Of a DNA stretch of 64,000 nt, positions 56,428 through 64,000 are shown one piece after another. The stretch is from Pseudoflavonifractor capillosus (GTDB lineage: Bacteria; Bacillota; Clostridia; Oscillospirales; Oscillospiraceae): positions 62,001 through 126,000 of the forward strand of contig NZ_JACSNZ010000004.1 in NCBI RefSeq assembly GCF_016902575.1, in the 5' to 3' direction. The translations under genes and the position numbers were made by a program. A model generated the notes under the pieces. The model was given only the letters and a program-made list of their open reading frames with translations. It ran no database searches and was not told the DNA's origin. Position 1 is the stretch's first letter. Each line of letters opens with the position of its first letter.

Positions 56428-57252
56428 ATGTTGGTACGAATTGCAGTCGCAGTGGTGTTTGTACCCCTGTTGCTGTTGGCAATGCTGCCCAGCACGCCAC
56501 TGATCTGGTCCATTGTGGTGGCGGGAATTGCCGCCGCTGCCTCCTTTGAGCTGTTGCGTGCGGCAGGGGAGGACAAAATTTCACCCTGGATGACCGGGGT
56601 GGCGGTGATTTCTGCCGCCCTCATTCCCTTGGGATGCTGGATGGGGAAGGGAACTACCACCGTGAGCGTGTGCACCTTTGTGGTCATGGCAGTGTCCTTC
56701 TGGTGCGCCATTCGGGCCTATGATGAGGGCAATGCCCCCATTGGGTTTTACCATGTGATGCTCACCCTCTTTTCCGGCGTGCTCATTCCCACGGGACTAT
56801 CTGCCCTGGTTTTGCTGAAGAAGATGTCCCACGGGGAATACTGGGTGCTCTTTGCGGTGCTTATGGCCTTTGTCACCGATGCAGGCGCCTATTTTGTAGG
56901 TGTGTTTCTGGGAAAACACCGGGGTATTACCAAGGTCAGTCCCAACAAGAGCCTGGAGGGTTACATTGGCGGTTTTGTCTTTGGAGTGCTCTATGCCTTG
57001 GCATACGGCGGGGCCATCCAGGCTATCAGCCATAGTTCGGTAAACTTCCTGCCCCTGGTGCTGTCCGGTTTGGTGGGTGCCCTGGCCACCGAACTGGGAG
57101 ATCTGTCTTTCTCCTTCATCAAGCGTCAATTCGGTGTGAAGGATTACGGACACCTGCTGCCCGGGCACGGGGGTATGCTGGATCGCTTTGACAGCATGAT
57201 TTTTTGTGCACCCGTGGTGCTTTTCATTCTCCAGGCCATTCCGGCAGTGTAA
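56428..57252 (+). CDS. cdsA: Phosphatidate cytidylyltransferase
   Basis: This 274-residue membrane protein has the CDP-alcohol pathway signature FLGKHRGITKVSPNKSLEGY and a C-terminal SFIKRQFGVKDYGHLLPGHG, GMLDRFDS. It makes CDP-diacylglycerol. It starts three bases after uppS. Confidence 0.96.
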   Translation: MLVRIAVAVVFVPLLLLAMLPSTPLIWSIVVAGIAAAASFELLRAAGEDKISPWMTGVAVISAALIPLGCWMGKGTTTVSVCTFVVMAVSFWCAIRAYDEGNAPIGFYHVMLTLFSGVLIPTGLSALVLLKKMSHGEYWVLFAVLMAFVTDAGAYFVGVFLGKHRGITKVSPNKSLEGYIGGFVFGVLYALAYGGAIQAISHSSVNFLPLVLSGLVGALATELGDLSFSFIKRQFGVKDYGHLLPGHGGMLDRFDSMIFCAPVVLFILQAIPAV

Positions 57253-57290
57253 GGGAAGGCTTGGGACGGACATAGAAATAGAGGGATCAT

Positions 57291-58439
57291 ATGAAACGAA
57301 CCTTATCCATTTTAGGCTCTACCGGCTCCATCGGGCGTCAGACCCTGGACGTGGCCCAGGCCTGCGGCCACAAAGTGGCGGCACTGACGGTGAACCGCAG
57401 TGTGGACTTGGCAGAGGAGCAGGCCCGGCAATTCCAGCCTGAGCTGGTAGCTGTGGTGGACGAGAAAGCTGCGCTGGACTTGAAACAGCGGCTTGCGGAC
57501 ACCTCTATCCGAGTGGTGGCAGGGCGTGAGGGCCTGATGGAGGCGGCCACGCTGCCGCAGGCCGATACAGTGGTCACCGCTGTGGTGGGCATCGCCGGAC
57601 TGGAGCCCACCTTGGCTGCCATTGACCAGGGCAAACGCATTGCTCTGGCCAACAAAGAGACCCTGGTGTGCGCTGGAGATCTGGTGATGAGCAGAGCAGA
57701 GGAGAAGGGGGCGGAGATCGTTCCCGTGGACTCGGAGCACTCCGCCATTTTCCAGTGTCTCCAGGGCTGTAAGGATCGGGGTGAGGTGCGCAGGCTTATC
57801 ATCACCGCCTCCGGCGGCCCCTTCTTCGGCAAAAGTAGGGAGGAGCTGGCCCATGTAACAAAAGCCCAGGCTTTGCGCCATCCCAACTGGGCGATGGGGG
57901 CTAAAATCACCATTGATTCCGCAACCCTGATGAATAAGGGGTTGGAATTTATCGAAGCCATGCGCCTTTATCGGATGCCCCCGGAGCAGATTCAGGTGGT
58001 GGTGCACCGGGAGAGCATTGTTCACTCCCTGGTGGAGTTTACCGATGGGGCAATCCTGGCTCAGCTGGGCACGGCGGATATGCGCCTGCCCATTCAGTAC
58101 GCTCTGACCTGGCCTGAGCGTACCCCCGGACCTGCAACGGCACTGGATTTGCTATCCTGCCCGCCCTTGACCTTTGCTCAGCCTGATCCCGATACCTTCC
58201 GCTGTTTAGGGCTTGCCCTGGAGTGCGCTAAGAAGGGCGGTACCTCCACGGCCATTCTCAACGGTGCCAACGAGGTGGCGGTGGAGCTGTTTCTCCAGGA
58301 AAAGATTTCTTTCTTGGATATTGCACGGCTGGTGGAAGGTGCTCTGGAGCGGGTGCAGTCTGTGCCCGCCCACACTCTGGAGGATGTGCTGGAGGCAGAC
58401 CGTGCCGCCCGTCAGGCGGTCCATGACTTGTTAATCTGA
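57291..58439 (+). CDS. dxr: 1-deoxy-D-xylulose 5-phosphate reductoisomerase
   Basis: This 382-residue protein starts LSILGSTGSIGRQTLDVAQA and has LANKETLVCAGDLVM, PVDSEHSAIFQCLQG, ASGGPFFGKSREEL and the WAMGAKITIDSATLMNKGLE segment. It makes methylerythritol phosphate, the committed step of isoprenoid synthesis in bacteria. It forms a pathway link with uppS and ispG nearby. Confidence 0.97.
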   Translation: MKRTLSILGSTGSIGRQTLDVAQACGHKVAALTVNRSVDLAEEQARQFQPELVAVVDEKAALDLKQRLADTSIRVVAGREGLMEAATLPQADTVVTAVVGIAGLEPTLAAIDQGKRIALANKETLVCAGDLVMSRAEEKGAEIVPVDSEHSAIFQCLQGCKDRGEVRRLIITASGGPFFGKSREELAHVTKAQALRHPNWAMGAKITIDSATLMNKGLEFIEAMRLYRMPPEQIQVVVHRESIVHSLVEFTDGAILAQLGTADMRLPIQYALTWPERTPGPATALDLLSCPPLTFAQPDPDTFRCLGLALECAKKGGTSTAILNGANEVAVELFLQEKISFLDIARLVEGALERVQSVPAHTLEDVLEADRAARQAVHDLLI

Positions 58440-58444
58440 GGTGA

Positions 58445-59521
58445 ATGCATTTGGAGCGAATCTTCTTTATTCTCCTGGCAATTCTCATCTTTGGTGTGAT
58501 GATTGCCATTCACGAGTTTGGCCATTTCATCACAGCCAAGCTGTTGGGAATCCGTGTGAATGAATTTGCCATTGGCATGGGTCCTGCCCTGTGGTCTCGT
58601 ACCCGTGGAGAGACGCAGTATTCTCTGCGAGCCTTTCCCATCGGCGGTTACTGCGCCATGGAGGGGGAGGACGAGGACACCGGGGATGACAGGGCTTTCA
58701 GCATCCAGCCTGCCTGGAAAAAGATCATTGTGCTGTGTGCCGGTTCCTTCATGAACTTTCTCATGGGACTGGTCATCGTCCTGGTGCTGTTCGCCGGCGT
58801 CACAAGCGCACGAGTCCCGGTGATTACCCAACTGGCAGATGGATTCCAGCTGCAAGGGGAGTCGGGGCTCATGGTGGGGGATGAAATCCTCTCCGTGGAC
58901 GGTCACGGCATCTGGGTCTATGAGGATGTGCTCACCTTCCTCTCCCGCAACGATGGCACGGGTATTGACCTGGTAGTGCTGCGAGACGGGGAAAAGGTGG
59001 TGCTCAATGACCTGCCCATGGAACGGTTTGAATACGAATATCAGGGACAGACCGCCTATGGCTTTGGCCTCATCTTTGAACAAGTGGAGCCTCTGTCTGT
59101 GTGGGGGCGCATCCAACTGGCCACGGCACAGACCTTCGACTTTGTTCGTATTGTTTGGATGAGCCTGGGCGACCTCATCACTGGCCGGGTGGGTGTGGAC
59201 CAGATGTCCGGAGTCATCGGGGTGGTGGATGTGGTATCTGAAGTGGGTACCCAGTCCGCTTCCATCCTGGTGGGCGTTCAAAATGTATTCTATATCATGG
59301 CCCTCATTGCCGTAAACCTGGCGGTGATGAATATGCTGCCCATTCCTGCCTTGGATGGAGGGCGTGTGCTCTTTGTGATTCTCAATGGGGTTTCCTACCT
59401 GTTGTTCCGGCGGCACATCCCTCAACGGCTGGAAGGATATATCCATGCCGTGGCTCTGGTGCTGCTGCTGGTGGTAATGCTGCTCATTGCTTTCCAGGAT
59501 GTCTGGAAAATTGTCGTATAA
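58445..59521 (+). CDS. rseP: Site-2 (RIP) metalloprotease RseP
   Basis: This 358-residue membrane protease has HEFGH at about 25-29 in the first membrane helix, a single PDZ domain (about 125-200) and the NMLPIPALDGGRVLF motif with the third metal ligand. It cuts anti-sigma factors and signal peptides within the membrane. It sits between dxr and ispG, as is common in Firmicutes. Confidence 0.95.
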   Translation: MHLERIFFILLAILIFGVMIAIHEFGHFITAKLLGIRVNEFAIGMGPALWSRTRGETQYSLRAFPIGGYCAMEGEDEDTGDDRAFSIQPAWKKIIVLCAGSFMNFLMGLVIVLVLFAGVTSARVPVITQLADGFQLQGESGLMVGDEILSVDGHGIWVYEDVLTFLSRNDGTGIDLVVLRDGEKVVLNDLPMERFEYEYQGQTAYGFGLIFEQVEPLSVWGRIQLATAQTFDFVRIVWMSLGDLITGRVGVDQMSGVIGVVDVVSEVGTQSASILVGVQNVFYIMALIAVNLAVMNMLPIPALDGGRVLFVILNGVSYLLFRRHIPQRLEGYIHAVALVLLLVVMLLIAFQDVWKIVV

Positions 59522-59545
59522 TTGCGGAAAAGGAAGTGACCTTGC

Positions 59546-60583
59546 ATGACTCGTCAAATTCATGTGGGGAACGTCGCCATCGGAGGCGGCGCCCCCGTCT
59601 CCATCCAATCCATGACCAACACCCCAACCCACGATGTGGAAGCCACACTGGCTCAGATTCGGGCCTTGGCAGCGGCCGGGTGTGAAATTGTGCGGGTGGC
59701 TGTGCCCGATGAACGGGCCGCTCAAGCCATTGCCGCACTGAAAGCAGGTAGTCCGCTGCCGCTGGTGGCGGACATCCACTTTGACTACCGTCTGGCTCTC
59801 ACTGCCGTGGAGGGCGGCATTGACAAGATCCGCATCAACCCTGGCAATATCGGCTCAGAGGACCGGGTGGAGGCGGTGGCAAAGGCCTGCAAAGAGCGGG
59901 GCATCCCCATTCGCATTGGGGTTAATGGCGGCTCGCTGGAGAAGCCTCTGCTGGAAAAGTACGGCGGCCCCACTCCCGAGGCATTGGTGGAAAGTGCGCT
60001 GGGCCATGTGGCCCTGCTGGAGAAGTACGGTTTTGAGGATATCTGCATCTCCATGAAGTCCTCTTCTGTGCCCACCACCATGCGGGCCTACCAGCTCATG
60101 GCCCAGAAGTATGCCTTCCCCCTTCACCTGGGTGTTACCGAGGCGGGTACGGCGGACCTCGGTTCCATCAAGTCCGCTGCTGGCATCGGCGGCCTGCTGG
60201 GTCTGGGGATTGGTGACACCTTCCGGGTCACCCTCACCGCTGACCCGGTGGAGGAGATCGTGCTGGCCAAGAAGATTCTCAAGGCAGTTGGCCTGCGCAA
60301 GGATGGTCCGGAGCTCATTGCCTGTCCCACCTGTGGGCGCACCAAGATCGACCTCATTCCCATGGCCCATCGGGTGGAGGAACTGCTTCGCAGTGTGGAC
60401 AAGCCCATCACCGTGGCTGTGATGGGATGTATTGTCAACGGCCCCGGTGAGGCCCGACACGCCGACGTGGGCATTGCCGGGGGCAAGGGGGAAGGCGTGC
60501 TCTTCCTCCACGGGGAGATCGTGGACAAGGTCCCGGAGGATCAACTCATTCCCCGGCTCATGGAGCTCATTGATACCCTGTGA
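59546..60583 (+). CDS. ispG: 4-hydroxy-3-methylbut-2-enyl-diphosphate synthase
   Basis: This 345-residue protein has [54 protein letters not shown] and [29 protein letters not shown] with the three cluster cysteines. It reduces MEcPP to HMBPP. Length is usual for the Firmicute form. Confidence 0.97.
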   Translation: MTRQIHVGNVAIGGGAPVSIQSMTNTPTHDVEATLAQIRALAAAGCEIVRVAVPDERAAQAIAALKAGSPLPLVADIHFDYRLALTAVEGGIDKIRINPGNIGSEDRVEAVAKACKERGIPIRIGVNGGSLEKPLLEKYGGPTPEALVESALGHVALLEKYGFEDICISMKSSSVPTTMRAYQLMAQKYAFPLHLGVTEAGTADLGSIKSAAGIGGLLGLGIGDTFRVTLTADPVEEIVLAKKILKAVGLRKDGPELIACPTCGRTKIDLIPMAHRVEELLRSVDKPITVAVMGCIVNGPGEARHADVGIAGGKGEGVLFLHGEIVDKVPEDQLIPRLMELIDTL

Positions 60584-60598
60584 CAAGGAGTACATCGT

Positions 60599-63500
60599 AT
60601 GTCAGACAAACCAGTGACATTTCAGGAGACCTTTGGCCAATACCCCTTCCCAGAAGGGGTATTGGCTTGTTTGGCCCAATACCCAACCCAGGTCAAGGTA
60701 AACATCCATGCCCGAACCATGGATGTGGAACTGGAGGGAAATCCACCGGAGCAGGGGATGGTAGAGCAAGTGCAGCAGAGCCTGGCTGGGCAGTTTTCCC
60801 TTAACCGGGTAACGGTGAATTTCCACCCCCAGGAGGCCCCGGCAACTGTGCCACAGCAGCCTGCTCCCGTGGTGGAAACCCCTGTTCCTGACACGCCCCA
60901 GCAGCCTGCCTCTGGGGGAGACCTGTTTGCCCAAATGGAGGCAATGCGGCGCAAGGTACTCAATCAGACCACCCCCGGCGGCGGTCACGGAAAGCCTAAG
61001 GTAAAACAGATTTACGGCAAAATCAACGGCAAGAAAAAGCCCGTACCTCTGGGCGAGCTGCACTTGGATATGGGCAGTGTGCTGGTGGAGGGCACCGTAT
61101 TCAATGTGGAGCACCGGGAACTGCCGAAGCGGAAGGCGTGGGTGATCTGCTTCGACATCACGGATAACACCGGCTCCATCCGGGTCAATCAGTTTTTGGA
61201 AGGAGAACTGGCGGCCCCCATTGTCAAATCCATCAAAAAAGGCCAGCGAGTTCAGGTGCAGGGGCGGCTGAATGTGAGCCGCTTTGAAAGCGACATGGTT
61301 TTGGAACCCTATGGCATCAACGAGGTGCCCATGCCTGAGGGGCGGAAGGACACCGCAGAGGAGAAACGGATTGAGCTGCACCTCCATACCAAGATGTCCA
61401 TGATGGATGCCCTGTGCGACGGCAAGGCCATTGTAAAGCGTGCCATTGAGTGGGGCCACCCTGCCATTGCCATCACTGACCATGGGGTGGTGCAGTCCTT
61501 CCCGGATGCCTACAATGCTTCAGGCCGAGGGGAAAAGATCAAGGTGCTCTACGGAGTGGAGGCATACTACCAAAATGACGTGGACGAACGGGTGTCGGTA
61601 CACGGCCCTGGAGATATGCCCTTGGATGGGGAGTTTATCGCCTTTGACCTGGAGACCACTGGGTTGGACCCCAAAACCGATGCCATCATCGAAATTGGCG
61701 CTGTACGCATGCGGGGCAGTGAGGTGCTGGAACACTTTTCCACCTTTGCAGACCCCGGACATCCCCTCAGCCCCAAGACAGTATCTCTCACCAGCATCAC
61801 CGATGAGATGGTGCGGGGGGCGCCCAAACCCCACCAGGCAGTGGCCAACTTTTTGGCCTGGGCAGGGGACACCCCGCTGGTGGCCCATAATGCGGAGTTT
61901 GACACCGGCTTTGTGCGGGAGTACTGCCGCAGGGCCAAGCGAGTGTTCGACCCGCTCTACTTTGATACCCTGATTTTGGCTCAGTATCTGTGCCCCCAGC
62001 TGAACAACCACAAGTTGGACACCGTATCCACCCACCTGGGATTACCACCCTTTCACCATCATCGGGCGGATGATGATGCCGCCATCTGCGGCCAGATTTT
62101 TGCCGCCATGATTCCCATGCTCCGTGAACTGGGGGTGGAGCGAGTGTCTCAGATCAATGGGGCCTTGGCAGGGAAAAAGCGAGGCGGCAAAGTACGCCGC
62201 AGTGCCAATCACCTCATTCTGCTGGCCAAGAACCAGACCGGCTTGCGCAACCTGTATAAGCTGGTGTCCCTGGCCCATTTGGAGCACTTCAACCGCTTTC
62301 CCATTATGCCCAAGTCTATCATCAACGAAAACCGAGAGGGCTTGATTGTGGGCTCCGCCTGCGAGGCAGGTGAGTTGTTCCGGGCGGTGGTGGACGGTAA
62401 GGATGATCGGGAACTGGAGCGTATCGCTTCCTGGTATGACTATCTGGAAATCCAGCCTCTGTCCAACAACGCCTATATGCTCCGACCAGACAAAGAGGGA
62501 CGGCGCATTGCTCAGTCCATGGAAGACCTGCGCAACTTCAACCGAAAGATCGTGGAGTTGGGACGTAAGCTGGGCAAGCCGGTGTGCGCCACCGGCGACG
62601 TGCACTTCACCGATCCGGAGGAGGAAATTTACCGTCACATCCTTCTGGCGGCCAAAGAATTTGATGATGCGGACAGCGAGAACCCCCTGTATTTCCGCAC
62701 CACAGATGAGATGCTAAAGGAATTTTCTTACCTGGGGGAGGAAACCGCCCACGAGGTGGTCATCACCAACCCCGCCCTGGTGGCGGACTGGTGCGACAAC
62801 GTGCGCCCCTTGCCCGACGGCCTGTTTACTCCAAAACTGGAGAATTCGGAGGGAGAACTCAAAGATCTGGTATGGGGTAAAGCACATGCCCTTTACGGAG
62901 AAAATCCGCCTCAGATTGTGGTGGACCGCATCAATGCAGAGCTCAAGGACATCATCGGTTGTCACTACGACGTGATTTATATGTCTGCCCAGAAGCTGGT
63001 ACAAAATTCCCTGGAGCACGGCTACCTGGTTGGCTCCCGTGGTTCGGTGGGCTCCTCTCTGGTGGCCTTCATGTCGGGCATCACCGAGGTAAACTCCCTG
63101 CCTGCCCACTACCGCTGCCCCAACTGTAAGCACTCGGATTTTGATTACGCCGTGGAGCACGGCTATGGCTGCGGCGCTGACATGCCGGACATGAAGTGCC
63201 CGGTGTGCGGGGCGGACTACGCCAAGGATGGTTTCAACATCCCCTTCGAGACCTTCCTGGGCTTTGGCGGCGACAAGGTGCCGGACATCGACTTGAACTT
63301 CTCCGGTGAATACCAGGCAAACGCTCACCGATACACCTTTGAGCTGTTCGGCAGCAACCATGTGTTCCGAGCTGGCACCATTGGCACCGTGGCAGAGAAA
63401 ACCGCCATCGGCTATGTGCGCAAGTACCTGGAGCGAGTGGGGCGGGGCAGTGTCCCCTTTGCAGAGGTGCTGCGTCTGGCCCGTGGCTGTATGGGGGTCA

Positions 63501-64000
63501 AGCGAACCACCGGACAGCACCCCGGCGGCATGGTGGTTATCCCCCAAGACAAGGAGATCTACGACTTCTGCCCGGTGCAGCACCCGGCAGACGACAAGGA
63601 CTCCGACATCATCACCACCCATTTTGAATATCACTCCATGGAGTCCAACCTCTTAAAGCTGGATATGCTGGGCCACGATGACCCGTCCATGATCCGAATG
63701 CTCCAGGACATCACCGGAGTGGATCCCCAGAAGATCCCTCTGGATGATCCGGACACCATGAGCCTCTTTACCACCTCGGAGAAACTGGGCTTCACCGACG
63801 ACCCCATTCTGGGCCCCACGGGAGCGGTGGCCATCCCTGAGTTCGGCACCTCCTTTGTGCGAGGCATGTTGGAGGACACGACCCCCAATCAGTTTGATAT
63901 TCTGGTACGTCTGTCCGGCTTTTCCCACGGCACCGACGTGTGGCTGGGCAATGCCAAAGACCTCATCACCTCTGGCACTGCCAAGGTAAACGAGGCCATT
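60599..64000 (+). CDS. polC: DNA polymerase III PolC (partial, runs off the end)
   Basis: The frame is open from ATG 60599 (AAGGAG upstream) to the window end: 1134 residues, about 300 short of a usual PolC. It has an N-terminal part, an OB fold (about 155-240, VLVEGTVFNVEHRELP), a PHP domain starting HLHTKMSMMDALCD at about 262, the inserted DEDDh exonuclease (FIAFDLETTGLDPKTDAIIE, VAHNAEFDTGFV, HHHRADDDA), a four-cysteine zinc site (CPNC, CPVC) and the palm start GSRGSVGSSLVAFMSGITEV. It is the replicative polymerase of low-GC Gram-positives. Confidence 0.97.
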   Translation, partial: MSDKPVTFQETFGQYPFPEGVLACLAQYPTQVKVNIHARTMDVELEGNPPEQGMVEQVQQSLAGQFSLNRVTVNFHPQEAPATVPQQPAPVVETPVPDTPQQPASGGDLFAQMEAMRRKVLNQTTPGGGHGKPKVKQIYGKINGKKKPVPLGELHLDMGSVLVEGTVFNVEHRELPKRKAWVICFDITDNTGSIRVNQFLEGELAAPIVKSIKKGQRVQVQGRLNVSRFESDMVLEPYGINEVPMPEGRKDTAEEKRIELHLHTKMSMMDALCDGKAIVKRAIEWGHPAIAITDHGVVQSFPDAYNASGRGEKIKVLYGVEAYYQNDVDERVSVHGPGDMPLDGEFIAFDLETTGLDPKTDAIIEIGAVRMRGSEVLEHFSTFADPGHPLSPKTVSLTSITDEMVRGAPKPHQAVANFLAWAGDTPLVAHNAEFDTGFVREYCRRAKRVFDPLYFDTLILAQYLCPQLNNHKLDTVSTHLGLPPFHHHRADDDAAICGQIFAAMIPMLRELGVERVSQINGALAGKKRGGKVRRSANHLILLAKNQTGLRNLYKLVSLAHLEHFNRFPIMPKSIINENREGLIVGSACEAGELFRAVVDGKDDRELERIASWYDYLEIQPLSNNAYMLRPDKEGRRIAQSMEDLRNFNRKIVELGRKLGKPVCATGDVHFTDPEEEIYRHILLAAKEFDDADSENPLYFRTTDEMLKEFSYLGEETAHEVVITNPALVADWCDNVRPLPDGLFTPKLENSEGELKDLVWGKAHALYGENPPQIVVDRINAELKDIIGCHYDVIYMSAQKLVQNSLEHGYLVGSRGSVGSSLVAFMSGITEVNSLPAHYRCPNCKHSDFDYAVEHGYGCGADMPDMKCPVCGADYAKDGFNIPFETFLGFGGDKVPDIDLNFSGEYQANAHRYTFELFGSNHVFRAGTIGTVAEKTAIGYVRKYLERVGRGSVPFAEVLRLARGCMGVKRTTGQHPGGMVVIPQDKEIYDFCPVQHPADDKDSDIITTHFEYHSMESNLLKLDMLGHDDPSMIRMLQDITGVDPQKIPLDDPDTMSLFTTSEKLGFTDDPILGPTGAVAIPEFGTSFVRGMLEDTTPNQFDILVRLSGFSHGTDVWLGNAKDLITSGTAKVNEAI

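Overview
The window is about 64 kb of a Gram-positive, spore-forming, strictly anaerobic bacterium of moderately high GC. Spore genes (an alpha/beta SASP, YabP, YabQ, a YlmC/YmxH protein), a desulfoferrodoxin, PolC, a class B sortase, lipoboxes and wall-sorting signals, and strong GGAGG ribosome binding sites all fit Clostridia. The closest match by general character is the Oscillospiraceae (Flavonifractor, Intestinimonas or Lawsonibacter type); this assignment is inferred, not tested. No rRNA, tRNA, CRISPR array, phage or insertion sequence was seen.

Layout. 0-5.6 kb: a small redox/acetyltransferase operon divergent from a LysR regulator, then XRE, peptide deformylase and TIGR04076 genes. 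5.7-9.3 kb: a SASP gene, then an accessory locus with a 41-residue peptide resembling lasso precursors, a lipoprotein, an HprK-like kinase, a PqqD-like (RRE) protein, an S24/S26 peptidase and a VanZ protein, with two gene remnants. 9.3-12.4 kb: galE, glmM and a left-handed beta-helix protein. 12.6-15.7 kb: a complete preQ1 operon (queD-queE-folE-queC-queF) behind a preQ1-I riboswitch and terminator. 16.7-25.2 kb: a cobalamin riboswitch with terminator controlling a giant wall-anchored transcobalamin-like protein, a lipoprotein with a transcobalamin-like domain, and a full ECF transporter (T, fused A-A', S). 25.2-32.4 kb: desulfoferrodoxin, a GntR/YtrA-type ABC operon, and a divergent PadR/DUF2812 operon running into nnrD. 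32.5-36 kb: flavodoxin-ferredoxin, Spx/ArsC, exonuclease, thioesterase and tyrA. 36-38.7 kb: AI-2E transporter and the yabP-yabQ-divIC-S1 cluster. 38.8-43.1 kb: amidohydrolase, a lone fumarase alpha subunit, HPF, tyrosine phosphatase and sortase B. 43.1-48.8 kb: an oligopeptide/nickel-type ABC operon ending in an FmdE gene, with a structured leader and terminator. 48.8-64 kb: DUF1576, a beta-CASP hydrolase, rpsB-tsf, ylmC, and the housekeeping run pyrH-frr-uppS-cdsA-dxr-rseP-ispG-polC (polC runs off the end).

Two parts stand out. The cobalamin locus looks like a bacterial counterpart of intrinsic factor/transcobalamin feeding an ECF importer, and the sortase B at 42.3 kb is a possible anchoring enzyme. 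The peptide locus at 6.5-8.4 kb has a precursor that looks like paeninodin-type lasso peptides together with a kinase and an RRE protein, but no lasso cyclase or transglutaminase-like protease, so it may be a different peptide-modifying system or the remains of one. A third point is the FmdE/ABC operon, whose leader can fold into mutually exclusive hairpins but matches no riboswitch class I can name.
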